Both the position numbers and the translations under genes were made by a program. Below are positions 19,581 to 31,000 of a stretch of DNA of 64,000 bases, in pieces (the first letter of the stretch is position 1; the number at the start of each line of letters is the position of its first letter). The notes under the pieces were generated by a model, which made no database searches, was not told where the DNA came from, and saw only the letters and a list, made by a program, of their open reading frames with translations. Source of the stretch: Pelodera strongyloides. Taxonomy: Eukaryota; Nematoda; Chromadorea; Rhabditida; Rhabditidae. Location: positions 248,001-312,000 of the forward strand of contig JAANDG010000108.1 in NCBI GenBank assembly GCA_036852015.1, written 5' to 3'.

Positions 19581-22168
19581 ATGCTTCGCACTCTTCTATT
19601 CATCAGCTGTTTGTTCTACGCCGCAAGTTGTCTGAAATGCCGTGGTTCTAGTCGTGGCATTTTAGAAGGTAAAAAACTAAACGCCGACGTAAGTTTACTC
19701 GAATATTTCTTCTTTGAAGGGGTGGGTTCACTAGAAATTCACCTTGTTTTTATGCTTTAATTTGATTGTACAAAGGTAAAATTTAACAAAGAGTATAAAA
19801 ACGGGTCTGGAATGCTACCTAGGGAAGACGTTAGTAAAAAACGGTAAGTATTGATCGCACTGAACATCAAAAGGTGCAAAAAGAATAACTTAGGAACCCA
19901 TAAGAAAAGGCTGAAGCACATTGTTTTGAGAAGAATAAACTGTAGGTATCATCGTTTATTTTGCTTAAAACCTCGCCAACACGTAGTGGAAAACAGTGGA
20001 AAACAGTGAAAAACAGTGTGATTCAGCCAATTTCTCATTATTTCTTCTCTTTTAATTCATTTGCTTTACTTACCTTATATCCTTTAAAGGAGGAGGCTCA
20101 CGAGTTTTAACTGTTCGATTCATTTCCTTTTATCGAAAGAACATCGTAAATAATCACCAATAAAATGCAGAACAAAGCGCGGGAATACACTTTAAAGAAA
20201 TTATTTAATTTAAGAAAAAAATTTAATTTAAAAAAGCGACAGTATGCTTTTAAAACCACCAGCAAAAAGCAAATATGCACGCAGTGTGCATAACAGTAAA
20301 ACAGGGGCGCCTTCCTGTTGCACTACAAAGTACACAGGCGCATCGAGTGCACTATTTTCAGCAACATATTAGCAGGGTCACCCAGGGTTAGCCCGGTCAT
20401 CTGCAAGGGGGCAGTTTTTGGCGGTGCCTGAAAAATAACTAGAAACTACGGTAGTTTTCTTTAATTAATTTTTTAGATACAATTTAATTTTTACTTTAAA
20501 GTGTATTTCCGCGCTTTGTTCTGCATTTTATTGGTGATTATTTACCATGTTCTTTCGATAAAAGGAAAGGAATCGAACAGTTAAATCTCGTGAGCCTCCT
20601 CCTTTAAAGTGACGCAGCACAACATTTTCGTATTTTTCTTTACTTTCATTACACATATAGGACGTTCTGTAGAAAAATATGGTAGCGCTAGCAAGTTACA
20701 GAAAAACGAACTCGGGGAGATAATTCACCGAGAATGGGAGTGGGAGTTACTGGAGAACCATAGGTTACGCATAAACGCAATTCCCGGAGCCCGGACTGCG
20801 GACGAGGACGATAAAGAATACAAGCAGTGACATATGCATAAACTCAGTGTAACACTGCAGTGCAGGGTGTTTAAACAAATTATAATCAGACGCTAACCGG
20901 GCAATTAGTTGTGTACTATTATCAAGTAACTACCCTTCTCAGTGAATTCTCTCCTCGAGTTTCCTAGAAGTTGGCATTTGTACCTCTGGAGCTTGGTAAT
21001 TATACCGAATTTTTCGTCCAAACTTCATATAGATAATGGAAATTAGTGTCTGTGTAGTATATGTAGTATATAAATTTATGTGTCTGTGTAGTATATAAAT
21101 TTATGTGTCTGTGTAGTATATAAATTATTTTTTTTTATTTTTTTTTTTCGATACGGAGAAACAGATGATGCGATACGCGCTCTTTCTAAGAGTCTAATAA
21201 ACTAATAAACATTTAAACATAACATACATGAAGGAATAAAATATAAAGGTAATATGACGCATGTAAATTAGTTTGGTATAAGCACACATACTACGAATTT
21301 CATCATAAATTTTGTTTAGCTTGGCACAACAGATTGTGGTGATTGCAAATTCTGTGCGACAATTGTGACAGTCAACAGACCAGAAACTGATCTGAAAGTA
21401 ACTAACTGTGGATGCGCTGAACATGGCTGTGAGGTATATGTGTTGCCTTAAGAATGGGGCTTATAGTGGAACTCCTTTCCTTGTTGATACCAAATCAACC
21501 GTTTCATCGACATTTTTTCAAGAGGACCTCTGCTTCAATAGGGCTTCAATGGGGCCATAGTTATCTTTCAGCATTCTATTTTCTAACATTTGGAAATGTT
21601 TGGTAATGATTTTACGCAGTAGAAAGTAGAAAGAGCAAAAAAAAATATAAGAGTCGAGTGGTAAACCATGGTGAGTAGAACAGAATAACCGAGCGATAAC
21701 CACTATACTACTATACAACAAGCCTATGTCTTCTTGCTTTTGCATGAAATTCTATTTAGCTAGGGATGTGGTTTATTACAAAGGTGAAGGTTTCCTTCCA
21801 AGTAAGGTTTGCGAATTTCCGAATGTGCATGACTTTTTCTAACTGAAGGCAAAAATACTGTTATTTCAGAGCTCACAATTGTTTATTTTTTTGCCATGGG
21901 AACTTTTGTGTTGACGGTTGTAGATTTACTCCTACGAATTAGACCACAAAATTCCAACATATCCCATAGTATGTAACTAAAGTTCTTGGCATTTTAGGCA
22001 GCTGAGACTCAAAACGTTGAAGAGAAGGGAGTTAAAATGGAGGTGACCTGCTGTGAAGGCGATATGTGCAATTCATACGGTGCAGAATCTTCTTCTACAA
22101 ACAGAAGTCTCTACGCTCAGAACGTTCTTTCAAACATCTTGCTTATATTGGTACTTACAGTGCTTTAG
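19581..22168 (+). CDS. Ly6-like secreted cysteine-rich protein, gene 2
   Basis: Three phase-0 exons: 19581-19688, 21320-21433 and 21998-22168, about 130 residues. Exon 1 gives a signal peptide (MLRTLLFISCLFYAAS) followed by LKCRGSS. Exon 2 has TTDCGDCKFCATI and TNCGCAEHGCE, and exon 3 MEVTCCEGDMCN and a C-terminal hydrophobic run (NILLILVLTVL) ending at the stop, as in GPI-anchored Ly6 proteins. The C..C spacing and the closing CCxxDxCN support the family. Exon 1 is nearly identical in its first 35 bases to the copies at 7269, 28010 and 63747. Intron 1 holds two MITEs and a tandem repeat. The start is fixed by the shared CTTCCAACAATG context. Confidence 0.8.
19716..19870. mobile_element. half MITE (family D)
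   Basis: GGGGTGGGTTCACTAGAAAT and the following arm match the left half of the full copies at 11297 and 26400. The right half is absent. Confidence 0.65.
20093..20608. mobile_element. palindromic MITE (family C)
   Basis: TTTAAAGGAGGAGGCTCACG and the inverted CGTGAGCCTCCTCCTTTAAA bound it. The arms contain TTTATCGAAAGAACAT and its inverse. Its centre (GGGTTAGCCCGGTCATCTG) recurs in the copy at 29012-29549. Confidence 0.9.
21048..21126. repeat. tandem repeat, about 29 bases
   Basis: Units of TGTGTCTGTGTAGTATATAA followed by ATTTA are repeated about three times inside intron 1 of Ly6-like gene 2. Confidence 0.85.
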
Positions 22169-22169
22169 T

Positions 22170-23095
22170 GTTTAGTGAAAGATTTGTTTCCTCAAACATA
22201 CTCCATGGAATACAGTTTTGAATAAAAGCGTTTCTATTACATTTACACATTTTGCTTTGTTCCCAAGTAGAGTAGCATTGTCGTCGCTTTTTAAATTTAG
22301 CTGGAAATGCGCTGTCAGCCAGTTTAATTTTGAAGAAACGAAAATTCAGCAGAGTTTCCTGTAAAAATGCAATAGCGTTGTATTCACAAAACATTCAATT
22401 CCATTTATAATAGGGCAGGTATACATATTGGCAGCAAATTGCTTATGGAGTGTTTTTAGTCCAATTGCTTAACAAAATCTAAAACCATAATAATGAAAAC
22501 AAAAGAAAAATGCAATAGTGATAATGTACATATTACTTAAAACTAAATAATGTACGTATGTTGTATATAAAATAGACAAAGAATATAAACAATTAAGTGT
22601 GAATTTAGATTATTATACCGTGATAACACGGACCTCGTTTCGACCCCCTAGCCGCAGACAGGGCGGGAGTTCTCGTCGGTGCGACGACACCCTGTTATTT
22701 GATAAAAAATACAATTTATAGTTAAAGTTGACCTGAATGCTAATATCAAAATGTAGCTTTTGACAAGTGTATGTGAACGGAAAAAGTCTGTGAATGTAAC
22801 ATAATCGATGCCTAATCCTAATGAAAAAGTAATTCCTTCACCTGTATCAGTCGTACCCATTGCTGAGGAATGGTGTTGCGGTGTTGCGTACAAAGTATTG
22901 GTGTAGCAATTGGTGTAGGCTACAAGGGATCAGGGTAGCGTACGCGTTGCTGTACTTGTACTTGTCATTGTACCGTTAAATTTGTATTTTGTAGTTATCT
23001 AGCTATTAGTAAACTTATCGCGAGCGCAAGAATATAGATGTTTCGGGGGGTACTTTAAACTTATGAGAAATAATCGTATATATATATATAAACTC
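22170..23095. other. no gene seen
   Basis: AT-rich sequence after Ly6-like gene 2. A CTGTTATTTGATAAA block at 22690-22705 resembles the retroelement tail seen at 7045. No coding exon is convincing. Confidence 0.4.
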
Positions 23096-23252
23096 TTAAA
23101 GCGAAATACTAGCCTATCATATTCAAATTTTCCAATGTATCCTATGCTAATTTTGCGCGATCGTCCACGGCAATCGCGCAAAATTAGCATAGGATACATA
23201 GGATTTGCTTATCATATGCAAATTTTCCAAAGGGGCTAGTATTTCGCTTTAA
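23096..23252. mobile_element. palindromic MITE (GCGAAATAC-end family)
   Basis: TTAAAGCGAAATACTAGCC and GGCTAGTATTTCGCTTTAA bound near-perfect arms around GCGCGATCGTCCACGGC. Confidence 0.9.
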
Positions 23253-23660
23253 TGAACATTTTGAGGGTAAGATCATTAGGGTAACGATTACTGATCAACT
23301 TATTATGCAGTTCCTTTACTTTATCTTTGAATAGGTTAATATCTGACGTACAACGGCTGATTCTAATTATCTCGTCTATTATACAGTTGTGTTTGATGGA
23401 ATTACTTAGTTGCGTATCATACATAGGAAATCGGTTAACTGCAAAGGAATAATCATCAGTTTTGTTGTATAAACTTATGATCCATCTGCCTTGTTTTTTA
23501 AGGCTACCATTAATCGATCGCATACCTCGCGGGTTTTATAATATTTTTTTTTATGGCTAATTGTGGTGCTTGGTCCGAGCGCAACTTTTTTAATCCATGA
23601 ATTTATCGCTGAAATCAACGCTTTTTGTATGATTTTTCCCAACACTATGTTTTTCATATT
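23236..23660 (-). pseudogene. possible retroelement protein fragment
   Basis: A minus-strand frame contains RFPMYDTQLSNSIKHN and RISRCTSDINLFKDKVKEL. This loosely resembles the C-terminal part of some reverse transcriptases, in which short segments after the catalytic domain are followed by a conserved helical tail. No catalytic motif is present. The part from 23500 is repeated at 25700-25921, so the sequence is dispersed. Confidence 0.25.
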
Positions 23661-23716
23661 GTGCTGTTAACAAAAACACAAAGTATACATAAGGGCCAAA
23701 ATGCTGACCGCGTCCC
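23500..23716. repeat. dispersed repeat, copy 1 (second copy 25700-25921)
   Basis: GCATACCTCGCGGG, TTTTTATGGCTAA and CACAAAGTATACATAAGGG occur in the same order at both sites and end at GACCGCGTCC(C/G)TTTAA. A short inverted part (GGCCCTTATGTATACTTTG) is at 24480-24498. Confidence 0.75.
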
Positions 23717-24081
23717 TTTAAAGGGATCGGCTCACCTCAAATCGTGTCTGTTTTTTCTGTTTCTTTATTTTCTATAAGGGATAATAAAAATTTGGAATAC
23801 AAAAAGTAGTGTTATATTTCAATACTCACGAAGATATTAGGTGATAAAGTGGTGGATCGATCGGCCCGAAAAGAAAAAGTGTTAATTGTCCCATACAAAC
23901 AAGGCAGGGACAATTACACTTTTTCATTTCGGGCCGATCGATCCACCACTTTATCACCTAATATCTTCGTGAGTATTGAAATAGAACACTACTTTTTGTA
24001 TTCCAAATTTTTATTATCCCTTATAGAAAATAAAGAAACAAAAAAAACAGACACAATTTAAGGTGAGCCGATCCCTTTAAA
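23717..24081. mobile_element. near-perfect palindromic MITE
   Basis: TTTAAAGGGATCGGCTCACC and GGTGAGCCGATCCCTTTAAA bound two arms of about 180 bases with very few differences. AAAGGGACGAGG follows at once, suggesting a second element abutting on the right. Confidence 0.92.
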
Positions 24082-24559
24082 GGGACGAGGGCAAATCAAA
24101 TCGCTTCTTGGTTTATTTTTGGTATTTGTTGTTCACTACATAAAAAACACAATAGGTACAAAAAGTTTCCAAATGAAGAATGCCAGAGTCTGTAGTTTGT
24201 TGATATCGGATAGACCAGATGAGAAGCTACTTTCTATTCGACAGCTGGCACTGAAGCCGGAAGGAAATAAGAATATGGAAAACATCAAAACAGAAGTAAA
24301 TCGGCACATCAGCCAAAAAAACTAGCCTCGTGTTAAAAAAATCATATTTGTTTGCCAGTCCTCGTTTTTAAACTTGGAAGGGCGTAACGAAAATTACAGA
24401 GAATCCGTAGTATACCAGTGTGGTGCTACGGAGCTGTACGACCACAGTTGGAAAGGTACAATGACGCGCTCACCGTCTTGGCCCTTATGTATACTTTGTA
24501 TTTTATTATCTGCATAATTTATAAAGCATATTGTTGGGAAAATGTTTTGCAAGAAATGC

Positions 24560-25300
24560 GGCAACAGCGAGTAAAAGGATGACGAAAAAGTGTGTCCTCG
24601 AACCAATACGCACCGTAACCCTAGTAATTGTCCAATATATGGCCGTGCTGATAATGATTCGAGGAAAGTAAAATGATGACGAAAAATTGTGTCCTTGCCA
24701 CTGAGAGCCGATGAGTTGCGCGCCGCACCATTTCGGGAAACAAAATGCGCGCCGCAAAGGAATGGGAAACAAAATGCGCGCGGAATAGAAATGGCGCGCA
24801 AAGTGTTTCCCGAAAAGGTGCGGAAACGGTGCGGAAATGGCACCACTTCCGCACCTTTTCGGCAACATTTTCGAAAGCGCTCCGAGGATCTGCCGTAAGT
24901 GCAGTTGTTGTACTAATATTTTTCCGCAAGCACAGTTCTCACATGTGTCGTGAGGCCGAGTGGTCTAAGTCGCTGTTCAGAGAAATTATCTAACAAGAGT
25001 GTAGGGTTCGAATGCAACGTGCTGCTTTCTTTTTGCAGTTGCAACTTTTCCCGCAACGTTTCCGCACCTTTTCGGCAACGGTTTGGGGGTGTTTCCCGCA
25101 ACAGTTTGGGGGTGTTTCCCGCACCAAAACGGCAACCAGAGTCGGTGAAAAAACTTTTGCGGCGCGCATCAAATTGTTTTGCGGGAAACACCACCAAACT
25201 GTTGCCGCGCGCAACTCTTGAGTTTCGTTGTGAACCAATACGCACCGTAACCCTAGTAATTGTCCAATACATCAATACATGCCGTGCTGATAATGACTCG
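24560..25300. repeat. GC-rich composite repeat with flanking direct repeats
   Basis: CCAATACGCACCGTAACCC with CTAGTAATTGTCCAATA occurs at about 24602 and 25233. Between them lie many short GCGCGCCGCA, GGGAAAC and GCGGAAA units in both orientations. Overlapping ORFs here are by-products of composition. Confidence 0.6.
24949..25027 (+). other. tRNA-like sequence (Ser/Leu type)
   Basis: GAGGCCGAGTGGTCTAAG is a good class II D-arm/A box and AGGGTTCGAATGC a B box. The variable arm is short and the acceptor ends do not pair, so a tRNA-derived repeat is more likely than a gene. Confidence 0.5.
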
Positions 25301-25699
25301 ACGAACGTTATTCCGCTACTCCGTTAATGAATCCATCCCGACCTTTTTCCAAGAAACTATGTAATAAGATATTATTTTTCTATTTTCGAAACATACTAAG
25401 ATCTTGTTTTATTTTGCGTCGCTGTTGTCACTTTAAAATAAACATTATATATTATTTCCCATGCTGTTTATAGTATTATACTTTTTATACGGCGGCGGTT
25501 TTTGGCCGCGGTGCGCCGCGCAGTGTGAGGTGCATCGTTGTCTGCGCCCTCCTCGGCGAGAGCGCTTTCCGAGCTTTTTCCAAGACGTTTCCAATTTTCG
25601 GCCGGCTAAAAATCTAGTTGGAAGTTAGTAAAATTCTACCTGGTTTTTCCTCGGCCGAAAATTGGAAACTTCTTGGAAAAAGCTCGGAAACCAAGATCA

Positions 25700-25921
25700 T
25701 AGTAATTAATCGGTTGCATACCTCGCGGGAATTATAACATTTGGTTTTTTTATGGCTAACTGTGGGGCTTGGACCGGGCGCAACTTTTCTAATCAATTAA
25801 TTTTTCGCTGAAAACAGCGGTTTTTCGTCGGATTTTTTCAAACACTATGTCTTTCATACTGTGCAGTTAATAAAAACACAAAGTATACGTAAGGGTCAAA
25901 ACGGTGACCGCGTCCGTTTAA
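25700..25921. repeat. dispersed repeat, copy 2
   Basis: Second copy of 23500-23716, direct orientation. Confidence 0.75.
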
Positions 25922-25983
25922 CATAAAGCAGTATGTCGCAGCAATTGACTGCAATTTTCACGACTATCTCGCCCCATACCTTG

Positions 25984-26405
25984 TTAAAGGATCGCAGTCA
26001 CTTCAAATTCGCCTTTTTACTTCAATTATCCATAAACATGAAAAAGTACCTAGAAAAATACCATTCCGGTGTCAATTTACTAAAAATTTAACCCAGGGAA
26101 AGAAATCCCCTCGGTTGTGTTCTGATAAGGTACAGTATATCAACGAAAACTGAGACAGTAGAGCAGACACTTTCTCTCTTCCCCGGATTTTCTTTGAATT
26201 GTCATCATTGGCAACCGGCCAAGTCCCGTTGCGATTTAGAAAACACCCCATTTTGTCAAAAATTAAAACTCAACACAAGCGATGTTTTTCCCTGCGATAA
26301 ATGTTCCGTAAATTGGCATTGGAAAGGTATTTTTCTAGGTATTTTTTTATATTTATTGAAAATTGAAGTAAAAAGGCGAAATTGAAGTGACTGCGATCCT
26401 TTAAA
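25984..26405. mobile_element. palindromic MITE
   Basis: TTAAAGGATCGCAGTCACTTC and GAAGTGACTGCGATCCTTTAA. It shares the TTTAAA at 26400-26405 with the next element. Confidence 0.85.
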
Positions 26406-26882
26406 GGGATGGGTTCTCTACAAAATCACCTTGTTTTTATGTTTTAGTTTGATTGTACAACGGAAAACTTAAACAAAGAGCATAAAAAATATTCTTTGAA
26501 TTATTCCCTAGGGAAGATATTAGGTAAAAAAGGTGAGTATTGATCGACCTTCCGATAAAGTTGTACTGCAAGATAAACTAAGGAAGCTAAGAGATATGGC
26601 TGAAACACACTGTTTTGAGCAAAATAAATTGTAGTCTTCATCGTTTATTTTACTTAAAACAATGAAAAAACAGTGTATTTCAGCCATATTTCTTAGCTTC
26701 CTTCGTTTATCTTGCAGTACAACTTTATCGGAAGATCGATCAATACTCACCTTTTTTACCTAATATCTGCCCTAGGGAATAATTCAAGGAATATTTTTTA
26801 TGCTCTTTGTTTAAGTTTTCCTTTGTACAATCAAACTAAAGCATAAAAACAAGGTGATTTTGTAGTGAACCCATCCCTTTAA
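26400..26882. mobile_element. palindromic MITE (family D), full copy
   Basis: TTTAAAGGGATGGGTTC at the left and GAACCCATCCCTTTAA at the right, with CTACAAAATCACCTTG and its inverse next to the ends. The arms are nearly complete reverse complements. Confidence 0.9.
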
Positions 26883-26885
26883 GTT

Positions 26886-27580
26886 GTCAACCGGGCTCTA
26901 ACAATTCGACCCTTGTTGCGAGTTAGAGCTCACCAAGTAGGGGTCTGAAAATATAGGAGTCCATCAATCAACCAACACAGTTCAACAATAATGTTTATAC
27001 AAGTGAACAACGTTTTAATGCGTAGGGGAGTGTGAGCCAGTATCAGCACAGGAGCACGACCTTCGTGTGATCGGGAGAAGTAAGTGACGGTTGAACAATC
27101 ATTCTTCATAACGTACAACAATGAGTCATCACATACAATACCACAAATAAGCACACTGATCAACAGGGCTCAGGTTACCTGAATGGAACGAGATCTGGAA
27201 CAAGTAGAATTGAGTCATGCTCCAACGCGAGAGATCAGCGGAGCAACAGGATGATCAGTCCTTGACCACGCAGCCTCTTCACATATCGTATCACTAGCGT
27301 CCACACATAGTAGCTGTAGATCACCACGCCGTCATCGTCGTAGATAACATCACAACCCCACCGATAAGTCCTTTTGGGTCGAAGGTTAACTAGCGTTGAT
27401 GTGCAGGTTCTTGGAATGGCTGTTCCTTCAGGGTCTGATTACGGTAAATCGGTTGTTCATTAGGGTTTGCGGTACGCGGAACAACCCCCTCGTATGATGG
27501 TAGCAACCAACAACTGCGATAAATGCCTGTTGCCAGTATCATTGCACTACAATTAATATTCCAGAAAAAAAAAGTTCGGG
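26886..27580. other. no gene seen; one stem-loop
   Basis: GCTCTAAC at 26895 and GTTAGAGC at 26922 can pair to form a stem-loop. The remainder has no coding signal that I can support. Confidence 0.4.
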
Positions 27581-27584
27581 GCCA

Positions 27585-27825
27585 GGTGGTCCAGAGACAG
27601 CGCTTTCGACTCTAACAGTCGATCGACCCGAGTTCGATTCCGGCCAGTTACAATTCTGAACAACCACACGGCGATGGAAACATGCTCGAAACCTTCTGGC
27701 CCTAGCCCGAAGACGTCGAGCAATTTGTCATCTGGAACTCGTGGCCTATTGATCAGGACCTCTGCGGGACATGTCATAAGCAAACCTTGGAATTTTTGAA
27801 CTCCGTTGAATAAAGGTCTTGAGGC
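27585..27825 (+). mobile_element. tRNA-derived SINE, probably full length
   Basis: The head GGGGCCAGGTGGTCC is followed by a stem TCGAC/GTCGA around the loop TCTAACA and a T-arm GAGTTCGATTCCGG, like a tRNA-Leu(UAA) with a long variable arm. The body has CCTAGCCCGAAGACGTCG and GATCAGGACCTCTG and ends TTGAATAAAGGT. The body recurs without the head at 63255-63375. Confidence 0.75.
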
Positions 27826-27935
27826 ATAAAAGATTTATCATTTTTATTATTTATTATAGTTTTTCTTATTCTTCTTACTTTCGAAAAAAACAAGCGAGTG
27901 CTACTTATTTCTGTACTTTCAATTTTACACGAATT

Positions 27936-28009
27936 GAATTTGCATGATTGCTTGTTGAGGTTGACTACATAATTTGTTTTCTTTAACCTTAAGCCACAGT
28001 CTTCCAACA
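27936..28009 (+). promoter_or_regulatory. proximal promoter of Ly6-like gene 3 (divergent version)
   Basis: GAATTTGCATG at 27936 and CAGTCTTCCAACA before the ATG are kept. The CATATAAT motif of the other copies is missing and the first motif is 74 instead of 63-66 bases from the ATG. Confidence 0.4.
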
Positions 28010-31000
28010 ATGCTTCGCGCGTTTCTATTCGCTGGTTTCATATATGCCGTCTATTGCATAAAATGCTTTGAGTTCGAGGAAGTAGACAACGACGACTTTG
28101 GCATTCGTTCGGTGTGTTTTTGTATAATGGAATTCCTAAAGTAGGCAAACCAGATTTCGATCGCTGTAAGTTGGTATTTGGATTGTTTGAAGGGCTAATA
28201 CCTTTAAGTAAAGGGTCTTCAGTAAACCCTTATTTTTTGTTAGTCCATCGTGTTCTCTGTTACTTGAATGCAATATTTTCCAACTTCCATTTTCAAGCTT
28301 CAGGCAGTTACCAAAACCCAACAACCTACAGAAATAAACACGCCCATTCTCGCTGTTTGGCCATTACAATATATTTGGCGTGGCAATTGTGTTATTGGTC
28401 AAACAGCGCTTATTAGCGTGACAATTGCGATATATTGGTGATTATTACCATGTTCTTCCGATAAAAGGAAAGCAATCGAGCACTTACTTCTCGTGAGCCT
28501 CCCTCTTTGAAAAGGATAGGTTCATCTCAAATCACCCCTATTTTTATTGTTTTTATTAATAATAGCACAAATATCTTTCACAATGAGATTTAAATCTATC
28601 ACAGAACTATATGCCTCGCAGAAGAAGCTTCCTTTATTGGAAACTAGTTGATAGGAAGCCTAAATCTAAACGCAAAAACTAATACCGTACACAGAACGCG
28701 CGGGCTAATGGCAATTAGCCAAGTTACAAACTACACCCGGCAGGACATTTTTTCCCACGGTGAATTATCATTTAATCGCACTTGGCCGAGCGTAGTTTGT
28801 AATTTGGCTGATTGCCATTAGCCCGCCGATCTGTGTACGGTTTTAGTTTTTGCGTTTAGATTTTGGTTTCCGATCACCTATTTTCCAATAAAGGAAGCTG
28901 ATTCTGCGATGGGTATAATTCTGTGATTTATTTAATTCTCATTGTGAATGATATTTGTGCTATTATTAATAAAAACAATAAAAAAGGGGTGATTTGAGAT
29001 GAACCTATGCCTTTAAAGGAGGAGGCTCACGAGTTTTACGTGTTCGATTCCTTTCCTTTTTTCGAAAAAACATGGTAAATAACCACCAATAACATACATA
29101 GCCAAGCACGGAAATACACTTTAAAGAAATTATTTAATTTAAGAAAAAAAAGTTAATTTAAAAAACCGACAGTATGCTTTTAAAACCACCAGTAAAAAGC
29201 AAATATGCACGCAGTGTGCATAACTGTAAAACAGGGGTGCCTTTCTTTTGCACTCAAAGTACTGTACACAGGCTGTCTAACTAAGCGCACTATTTTCAGC
29301 AACATATTAGCAGGGTCACCCAGGGTTAGCCCGGCCATCTGCGAGGGGGCTGTTTTTGGATGTGCCTGAAAAATAACTAGAAACTGCGATAGTTTTCTTT
29401 AATTTATTTTTTAGATAAAATATAATATTTACTTTCAAGTGTATTACCGCGCTTTGTTCTGCATTTTATTGGTGATTATTTACCATGTTCTTTCGATAAA
29501 AGGAAAGGAATCGAACACTTAAAACTCGTGAGCCTCCTCCTCCTTTAAAGGGAATATGTATGCCCTTTTTGAAGTTAAGCCGTATTAATAGAATGTATGT
29601 TCCTCTTTGAGGAAACAACAACAAAAGTTGTCGAAAGTTCCCCATTTAAATGAAAATGAATTTCAAAGTTCACCTTTTCCATATTACTTGACCCCCTGGC
29701 ATACACGCCAGTTTCAATGGAGCAAATTTCAACCTATGTATGCAGATATCGGCATATAGCATGGAACATCGACATATTTGCATACAAATCAGAATATTCG
29801 AATTTACATATTCAGTCGCCTACTTAAATTCATGTCTGGTATGGAAACTCCAGTTTCGCAGTTGTTTTGCGCATTTTGAGTGCCTACATATTCCCTTTAG
29901 GGAATATGTATGCCCTTTTTGAAGTTAAGCTGTATTAATAGAATGTGTGTTCCTCATTAAGGAAACAACAACAAAAATTGTTAAAAGTTTCCCATTTAAA
30001 AGAAAATGATTTTCAAAGTTCATCTTTTCCATAGTAAACGCGTTGTTTGACCCCATGGCTTACACGGCAGTGCTGATGGAGCAAAAAATTTAGCATATGT
30101 GTGCATACATCGGCATATAGCATGCAACAGCGACATATTTGCATGCAAAGGAGAATATTCGAATTTACATATTCAGTCGCCTACTTAAATTCATGTCTGG
30201 TGTGGAAACTCTAGTTTCGCAGTTGTTTTGCTCATTTTGAGAGCCTACATATTCCCTTTAAAGGGACGGGCCCATCAAAATAAACCTATAGTTTGCATGT
30301 TTTTATAATTTGTATAAAGGGGGTTTATTATAATATATGTACACTAAGTTACGGCTAGACTTTATCCCGCTGAAATTTTTCGGTGTCGATAAACTCAAAA
30401 GTATACCGTAGAAGACCAACAATTGCACCCTTATTTCCTTACCGCGTCTCCCGAGGATACCTCGCTCTGATTGGGACCCGGGAGACTATCGGTCCATATA
30501 GCCACATTCCCCCGGGACACGCGACAAGAAAATAGTGTGCAATTGTTGGTCTTCTACGGTATACTTTTGAGTTTATCGACACCGAAAAATTTCAGCGGGA
30601 TAAAGTCTAGCCGTAACTTAGTGTACATATATTATAATAAACCCCCTTTATACAAATTATAAAAACATGCAAAATATGGGTTTATTTTGATGGGCCCGTC
30701 CCTTTAAGAGGTATGTAACCCCTCTTTGAAGTTAATCTGTAAAAATAGAATGTGCGTTGCCCATTACGGAAACAACAACAAAAGTTGTCGCAGTAAAAAG
30801 AAAATAAATTTCAAACTTCCCCTTTTCCATAGTAAACGCGTTACTTGCTCCCCTGGCACACCCGCCAGGTGCGTGGAGCAAATTTTAACTTCTGTATGAA
30901 TTGACATATTCAGTCGCCTATTTAAATTCACTTCGCGCATTTGTTTTGCGCATTTTGGGTGCCTAAATATTCGCTTTAACCTGACTATTTAATGAATGAT

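Noticed and set aside
24394..25327. Cluster of overlapping ORFs on both strands
   Set aside because: GC-rich short repeats keep all frames open; none has splice or domain support.
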